Origin: a virus
IMG/VR virus record: IMGVR_UViG_3300023278_002893
Location: 124,001 to 188,000 of that record
DNA: 64,000 bases
Direction: 5' to 3' (one strand)
The translations under genes and the position numbers were made by a program. Positions 39,301 through 48,300 of the stretch are shown piece by piece (the first letter of the stretch is position 1; each line of letters begins with the position of its first letter). Below the pieces are notes generated by a model. It was given only the letters and a program-made list of their open reading frames with translations, did no database searches and was not told the origin of the DNA.

Positions 39301-42300
39301 TCTTATTGAGTGTGTCCAGATCTCGATTTCTTTTATCTGAGGTTCCTGCAGTCCCTCGAAGAAGTTTAGCAAACTCAGGCACTGCGACAGCTAGCTTCTC
39401 CAAACCACTGAGTTCTTTAAAGGACTTGCCGAGATCTATGCTGGGGACAGCGCCCATACCCTTCATCGCGCCGCCAGAGCCTGTTATAAATTTGTTCTTG
39501 TTAGCTTCGGCCCGTTCGTAGTCGGCAGCGGCCGTAGCTGCGTCTTTTAAGGTAATGTTAAGCTTCTCTTGCATCTTCTGGTAATTACCCAGAACAGAGA
39601 GGAAGAAACCCTCCTTCTGTAGTGTCGTTGCAAGCTGCAGAACTTCCTGAGTAACTACCTTTAGTGCCTTCCCGGAAGATGCTTGTCTCTTGTAAGTACC
39701 CTCAACATCCGTAAGTAGGTCTTCTCCGTACTCCTTGGTGAGGGCATTGAATTCGGACTGAATGTCTGCCAACCTCTGCATGTCCTCTGGAAGAGAACGC
39801 ATTACTCTCTGCTCCACAGACAGTTCTTTCTCACTGGCGGGTCCCAAGTTAGGCATCCCTCCCGTAGGAATACGAACTCCCGCCATAGCACCCGAGTACT
39901 GCATGGTCATAATCTTCTTAGTGTGTGCCTCAGCGGCATCCACTTCCTTCTTGGTCCAGGTCATGAAGTGGTGTGCGACATCTGCCTTTTCCAACTCCTT
40001 GACGACACCCTCCAATTCGGTGCCCATAACACTGGAGAGAGCCCCGGTGCTGGTTCTAAATTGCCAAATAGCCTTCTCGGTGCCTTCTTCAAGCGAGGAG
40101 AAAAGTGTCGTGACTCCTCCCGTTTTCAGGTCTGCAGCTGCTTGGGAAATAACGGCCATCTGACCCGCCTTAACTGGTGCTCCAGCACTGCCCGTTACCG
40201 CGCCTGAGCCGCTTGTAGCACCTATTCCTCTAGACAGGAATGCATTTGCTATAAGTCCAGAAGACTGAGTGTTCTGATAATCCAGAACCCCACCCAGGCC
40301 GGACTGCTTACCCATGAACTGGGTCATTACTGAACTACCAGTTGCCCCTCGACCGAAGGCACCCGCTTCCGCGGCATCGTTAATTTGACTTTGGAGTTGT
40401 GGGGTAATACTCCCCATAGCACTTTCCAAATCACCGAACTCAGGAATAGATTCAAAAACCCGTTTCATCTCATTGGCGGTGGCCAGAACTGCCTCGCGCT
40501 CAGCGCCTTCCTGCGCCACCAATTCATTCATTCTGGACTGGTTAACAAGGCTGTACTCACCAGACTTAGCCTGTTCGTTCATTATCTTCGAAAGTTTTTG
40601 AATTTCCTTTCTTGTGTCACGAAGCTTACCCATACCGCTTTGATCTTCGTTCGCGCCAGCCATGCCTCCAGTTGCGAAATTTGCAAACTTAGCGAAGCCC
40701 TGCTTCATGTTATCCAGTATTCCCTCCGCAGTGGTTAGCTCCTCTGCGAATTTAGATATAACATCTACCTTGAAGGCAGTGGTTATAGCGTTCTGGGCAT
40801 CTAATGCTGATACAGTAAGGGATTTGAAATTAGAATCTATTCCCAGAATGTAGTCGCCAGAATCTGAAATACCCTGGACCTTGGTAGGGTCTAGTGAAGC
40901 CATGCTATTACCTATGTCAGCCATCATGTTGTTGTACGTCTGGGCCGCGGTGGCGGCTCCCTTGAAGCGACCTTCACCTAATGCTGTACTCATAGCGGCA
41001 TCGTCCGCCATGGCTTCCTGAGCTTTCCCTACCTTAATAAAGGACAAAGCTAAACGATCAGCATTAACAGATTGGCTTCTTAGAGTCGACGCGGCGTCCT
41101 CGCTCCTCCCCATAACCTCCTCTACGGACTGCTCGTAATCTTTGGCTGATTGGGAGGCTTTCTGGTATGCCATATATGCACCGCCAAGAGCGGCGACAAC
41201 GGTCAGGATCGCGGCGGCGCCGACTGAGGTAACCATTGCGGCGCTGAAACCTTTCTGAGCGACGGTAGCGCCTAAGAATCCCTTTTCAGCCAACTTTGTT
41301 ACAAGCGACGTTCCGAGAAGACTATTCCCCAAACCATCAACTGCTCTTCTGGTGAGATGGGCAGTACTAGCGAATTTAGTCATCTCCTCAGTGCGGCCAG
41401 TCCCAGCACCTGCGGCGTCCCAGCCAGTCTTAGCGCTTGATTTGATTCCCGAGAGCAACTTAAAGGTACTGCTTCTACCCCCGCCAGTAGTACTCACCTC
41501 GTTACCTGAGAAAACATCCATAGTATCTGCGATCAGGTCAGCAGCCTTGTGGAAAGCCAATCCCATCGCAACAGCACCCATGGTGCTCTTCATAATCATG
41601 GGGTGTAGATCACCGACGAGTCCAACTAGTTTGGAGACACTCTGAATTGCACCAGTTGCCAATCCGAGACCGGTCTTACCAAACTCTAGTACAAGACCCT
41701 TAACACTTTCCTTGAGAACCGTAACATTCTTGGTGAATGTTTGCATCGCCAATCGGTTCTTTCTCATAGCAAAGCCCTGCGAGTTAGCAGCGTCAGCGCT
41801 AGCAAGCAAGGCTTCGTCGAAGTTATTCATCAAGACGATGAATGAGTTATAGTGTCTAATACCCGCCATTGCTTGAGCTAGATTGACTTGCTGTGCGCGA
41901 GTCATTCCGTCCCAAGAACCGGCTAATTCCTTGAGTATGCCCATAGCGGGTTTGAAATCACCGCCCACCTCCATACTACCAACGCCCATCTTGCCAAGTT
42001 CCTTCTGCGCAGTAGGCCGTCTCATCGCGCGGAACATGAACTTGGTGCTGGTTGCAACTTCCTTACCAGATTGTCGAGTTACAGCACCAATTGCAGTAAC
42101 CACTCCCATGAAGTCTTCAAAACCCACACCCGCCACTTGGGCGGCAGCACCGGAACGCTTAACCGCGTCTGCTAGATCCTTAGCTGTAATAGCGTGCCTG
42201 GCTGCAACAGCTGCCCAGGCATCAACAAACTCAGCCGACCCTGACACAGAGTCCCCGAAAACTTTATGAGCTGCTGTGAGAGCTTCCGTAGCTTCTACGG

Positions 42301-45300
42301 AAGTCAGAGTGGTAACATTAACAGCGAGCATGGTAGCGCGTGTGCGCTCCATGATCTTATTCATCTTCAAACCCTGCTGACCATAGACAACCATACCGTC
42401 TAATACATCTTCAATGCCAATTCCAAACTCGGATGCAAAATCAGATGCGGAATCCTGCATACGTTCGAAGTTGGTAACCGAGGTGTCCATCACCTTCTTC
42501 AACGCAGTGACCTTAGTCTCAACTTCGGTAATAACAGTGACCATTTGTCGAAAAGCTCTGATAGTACCATAAACGATACCGGTAGCAAATCCCCACTGAA
42601 CCACTCTTCTCAGAGAGTTTCTCATATGTCCAGTAAATTCTTTAGCGGCACTACCTGCGTTAGTAAGAGACACTACGTACTCATCACCGAACCTACGAGC
42701 AGACATTGTCAGTTTTTCAAGAACCGTGTTGCTCTCCTGATCTACAATCGGAAAGGACCCCTCTTTGGAAATTCTATTACCACCAATAGGCTTGAATCCC
42801 TGCTTGTGCATGGCGGTTAGCTGCTTTCCCCACTGCTCAGCTTGCGCTTCAATGTCTCTTCTCTGCTTATCATAAGACGCCTTCAGATCCATCCCGCCTG
42901 TTGCAGCAGCTTGAATGGGGCGGGAATCAGCAGCAGCGCGTGCGTGCTCTTCCGTAGTTCTGGGAACGGTACCTAACTTCTCATATGCTTTGTGTGCCTT
43001 ATTTGCCATGTCGGCCATTGCTTTGAGAATGTTTACTTGTTCGGAGTCGGGGCCACTGATTGTACCCATGAGAGATGACATTGCTTTTAGAATCGAGGAA
43101 ACCTTACCTAAGTTCTCTACAAGTGTCTCGGGGGACTGAGCAAGTTCATCCCAAATCTGAGTCCAAACCTTGGTCTTACTAATGCCAGCCTCAATCTGAT
43201 CCTTGGCGCTCATCAAGGTTTCACCCAGGCCTCCAAATTTTTCTTTGCTCTCACCACGACCCGCACTCTGCTTGATGATATCAGACCATGCAGATTTTCC
43301 AGGCTGAATTCGTAATTCGTCCGCGGCGGTGGGGAGCATTGCGCCAGAACGGCCCATAGCAATACCTGTCTGTTTGAATGTACCAGGTAGTTTAGTCTGC
43401 CCTAAAACCGCATACATTTGCTGAATAGTGTTGTTGAAGTGCTCTAGTAGCTCGGCGAATTCGGGGGTATCTGCCGCTCCTGAATCCCGAACCTGCTTTA
43501 TCATCTCTTGAAGACCCTTACCTTTGTTGATATACATCTGAAGCTCGGCAGCTTGGAATTCCTGCATCGCCGAGAGATACGCCTCGTTTCCCCGACGACC
43601 ACCACCACCTGCATCTTCGCCGACATCCTTCAATCCTTTCTTATATCCGAAAGCGGTTTCCTGGTAAATCTTCTTCATGTCTGCCATTCGGGCAGGATCT
43701 ACCCCACCCTCCTGTCCCATCTCACTGAGCATCAATCGCATAGACTCGGCGGGGACTTCCATTCCCGAAATGTTCTCGCCGGGGAATGAGATAGGACCCG
43801 CAGTGCGGGTACGTCCACCTTTTCGCTCACCGGCGACCAGCTTGAGATTATTACGTGCCTCCTTCAATGCCTGGTCAAATAATATCAACTCATCACTGAG
43901 CTTCCTATTGAGTTCTGCTCCGGGGTATCCTCCGGCAGAACGTATTTTATCCTGCGCCTCACCCCGGACCGTCTGTCCGTGGGTTTTAGTCACAGATGCT
44001 ATCATACCGCCAGCCTGTTTAAGAATATTTCCAGAAATACCACCAACCGCCTCATCTAATTCAGAAAACATCTTCATTAGAGCTTTTTGTACTTCGTCGG
44101 GGATGTCTCCGAAGATCTCCATCCACTTGGATGGGTTAGTAAGATGGGCTAGCAGCTCTTCAGCGACCATCTCGAAGTATTTCGTACCCTGTGCCTGTAT
44201 GGCTTCATCCGCAGTTTTACCTGCAAACTCTTTCAAATTACCTATACCAGAAACCTCAGCACCGCCACCACTCTCCCTTCGGATCTTACTCAACAGCTTT
44301 AATTTATCAGCGTTACGCCCTACCATTGTTAGTTGATTTGCCGCCTTTAGTATTAACGGCGCCGCCTGGCCTATAGCGGTACCACCATCGACGAGGGAGG
44401 CAGATATCTCATTGATACCAGATCTAACAGTCTTAGCACTCTTATGTATATTCTCATGAGCCAGTGTAGCACCCATATTGGATATAGCTTGGGTAACGAA
44501 CTCTATACCTTTAGCAGTGGTCGGAATTTCCCCAGCGTCTATACGCCCAAGCATCTTCAGAGCCATTTCCAGAGGCTTCATTCGGGAGGTTGCGCCGACG
44601 CTGATCTTTCCCTCGCCGGGGGCAGTTCCTGGTTTCTCACGATAAACACCCGCAACCTTCTTAGGATCTAAACCACTAGCAATAAAAAGCTCGTCGCTAA
44701 CTACACCGTACATTTGCTTGATATTAGCAATCCATGCAGAAAGTTTATCTACTATCTCTTTACCCACAGCAATAGGTTTACCCGGATCTTCTTCCAGATC
44801 CACCCCACCCTTCAGCGCCTGGGCGGTGTCGCTAAACAGCGTGTTGAGAATCTTAGAAGCGCGATCCTCCAGAGGCAGCCCCTCCATCTCTCGGGTGCCC
44901 TTCCTTCTAGACAATGCATAGGATTCAGGAATAATCTCACGAGGATCTAATCCCTCTATCTTGCCTTGATTCTGGGCAGTTTTGGTAGTTCTTTGTCTGA
45001 CGTACTCTGCAGCCGATGACGGGCTAGCGCCTTTATCTATCATGGCCTGGCGGGCATTCTCCTCCAGCATTTCCTGCATGCGTTTGAGCTGACCTCTAAG
45101 ATCCATCTTATCCAACAACTGCTGAATGACCTTCTCGTAATTACCCTTGTCTAATCCTTGACCCTCTTTGAGAACTCCCTCCTCAAGAGCCGTCTGTGTA
45201 AGTGCGGCTGGATCCTGAGACCTAAGCATGGGCTCCATCTCGGCAAACATTTGCTTATTATAACGTCCCATTTTACCAAAAGTATCACCACCCCCAGCAT

Positions 45301-48300
45301 CCATTCCTGCTATGATCCTAGCCATTCCGGAGGGTCCGGATGACAATGACTTTACAAGATCTTGTGGTCCCGCCATGTTGCCCGAACCGCTCTTAGCAGC
45401 TAAAGACTCATTAATGTTCATCATAATGTAATCGGAAGCTGTTGCAAATGCGTCTCCCGACATCTTAGCACCACCTACAACTGCGTTATAGAAAATGTTG
45501 AACACGTCCGAAAGAAGTCCTACAGAAAGCTTACCGCCGGTAAGTGCCAAGGTCTGCTCTCTTTCCGTTTCTGCGCTATCAGGCATGGCCACTGCGGCTT
45601 TATATGCATCCGGGCGCTTGGCGATTGCGCCGAATGCCTCGTTAGCGCCTTCCAAGCTAGAATAATCTTGATCTGCAGTTTCTATACTACCTATAATATT
45701 ACGCATAGCGGACTGCATGGAGAAACCGGTCTGTAAATAAATCTCCTTAGCTGTCTTCATGGCGTGTGCTGACTCTATCGTCATTGCCCCAAACAGCTTA
45801 GTGGCGTCACCGTCGAAGTCTAGGTTCATGGTTGCCGAATGAAAAGCATTAGTAAATTCATAAATAGCGCGGTTGGCTATTCCAAGATTCTTCCTAGCTT
45901 TGTCTGCGGCAGGACCCAGTCCGTTATTGGCTTTTATAACCTTCATAGAAGATGCCCGTAGGTCCTCAAAAGGTTTTTTTACCTTCTGAGCATCTTCGGT
46001 AGAGGACATTGCGAAGGTACCCGGAACACCCATCTTACCTTCAGGTAGTCGCCCCGTCTTATCCTCCATTATTTTAACAATCTGCTGGCTCGCGCCTCCT
46101 GTAACAGGATCGCGAAGATGCATACCTCTTTCCATAACCTTGTCAAGATCCTTCCCGCTTAGCTTCTGTCCCATAGCCTTAGCTTGTTTCTTAGCCAGAG
46201 ACCGCATCGTTGCGTAGTCTTTCTTGCTGAGAAGAATACCGTCTCGGGGGAGGACGTCCTTAGTCACCTGGAGAGACTTCATTCTATCCAGAGCCTCAAG
46301 CGCATCACTCGTATCCGCACCTGCCTTTCCTAAAGCCTTAAGATGTCTTTCCGCTCTCTTTATCTCGGAAGACATATCTACTGCATACTCAATAGCTTTA
46401 GAGTACTGCGCGTTGGCGAGACCCGAGCCACGAGTCTGTGCTACCTTTCGAGACTCTTCAAATGCAGGAGTTCCTGAGGTTCTACCGAATCCCTGAGAGG
46501 TGACCTCTTGTAGGAGCTGTCCTTTTACCTGATCCTGTCTTTCCCATTGTTTTTCCGTAAAAGCAGGGTCTTCGGCAGAAGCTGTGCCTACACGCTTAAG
46601 TGCGGCTTCTACAAGATCTAAACTCTTAAACAAACCACCTGTGCTTGCTATTGATCCGGTTTTTTTATTCTCCGCCCTGAAACCAAGCACGTCGCGCATT
46701 CTATTAATCTGTGCAACATCTCCCTTACCCCCACCCACATAATCTTCAGCGGACTGTCGATTAGTTTCTATCCTACCACCACGTCCAAAGTATTGTATAC
46801 CAGATTTCATCCCAAGACCTTTCATAGCCTTAACGAGAGGCATAAAAGTGTTCTTGAACTCCTTAACCATAGACTTGCCTTCGTCTGTATCCGGTCCCGC
46901 TTTCTTAATATCAGATATCTGCTGGTTCATTCTCTTAGTGAGGAATTCTGCAGATTCCCTATGCGCAGCCTCACTGTCTCTGGGAGTCAATTCTCCCCGG
47001 CCGCCTTTAATGTTCATGCTCTGCTGTCTAAGTTTTTCCAAAAGCCTGGTCAGTTTACTGGGATCCGCCAAACCTTCTTCGGTAGTACGCACATCCCGCT
47101 GGCCTACAGCCTTTCCCATTCCGGGGATAAAGAGCTCCTCTTGCCCTCCCCCTTTTTTAGGAAGCATCATACTAAAAGCCTGCTTCTGAAACTCAGGATC
47201 TGCTAGAGTACCTTTCATCATATCAGGTTCGGCGAATCCTCCCGGCATTGGTGAAAAATCTTCAGGTTTCATCTTCTTCAGGTTAGAAACGACGCTGGCA
47301 CCAGCGCCGCTCATACTAAGAAGCATCTTGCGATAATCATCCTGCGCGGAGATTACATGTTTACTACTTTTGTTCTGGGCTGCCATTGCAAAGGATAGGG
47401 TTTCCGCTCTCTGCTCAAGAGCTTTCATTGCCACGGGGTCTATGAATCTATCACGCTCGATTGACTCTCCGGTCTGACCTTCCTTCTCGATTCGATTCCA
47501 CGCTAACCTACCTGTAAGTACCTTACCGATTCCACCCGCAGCCAGAGCACCTGAAGTTTTCTCGAATGCTGATTCGGGGTCAAGTCCTAACTCCTTACCC
47601 ACCGCGCGGGCGGCGGGTGCCATCTCCAACCCGGGAGTTGCTTTCATAGCACCGGTTATCTTATCAAATATTGTTTGCGCAGCTACCTTACCTCCAGAAG
47701 CCATGCTGGTAGAAATCATTGCGATGATGTCTTGTAGGTCAGCACGTCTAATGAAACCTTCTGCGCTGGTAATTACGTCAGTGTCTTTACCTGCGCCGAA
47801 CTTTGCCATAGACTCGTCAGATACAACCTTAGCAATACTTTTACTTCCTGCAAAAGTTGAGAACTTAGAACCGGTAGTCGCTGCATTGAATTCATCGAAG
47901 ACGATCTCGAACATCTTCCTACCATTTCTAAAGACCTGCTTTAATTCCTTGATCTCCGCATAAGACCCCTTAAGGTTAAACTCAATGTCTTTACCCGCAG
48001 CATCTATGCCTAATTTCTGACCCTTCTGTAATCCCATTCCTACGACTAGGTCTTCCGAAAGATTTGAAACCGTTTCTTTATCTTCCTTGTACATACCCGC
48101 ACGTTTAGCTGCGGAAGCTCTCATCAAGATCTGATCTTCGTGAAGCTCCGGTATGTGTTTTTGAGACACTGCTGCAGTTTTAAAATTCAATGACGACGCA
48201 GAAATCTGACCCTGCTTCAATAGCTGCTTCATTAGAGGGGACACAATGTCAGGCATCTCACCGCCTTCCACCTTAGCAAATCCCTTCATAAAGTTAGTAC

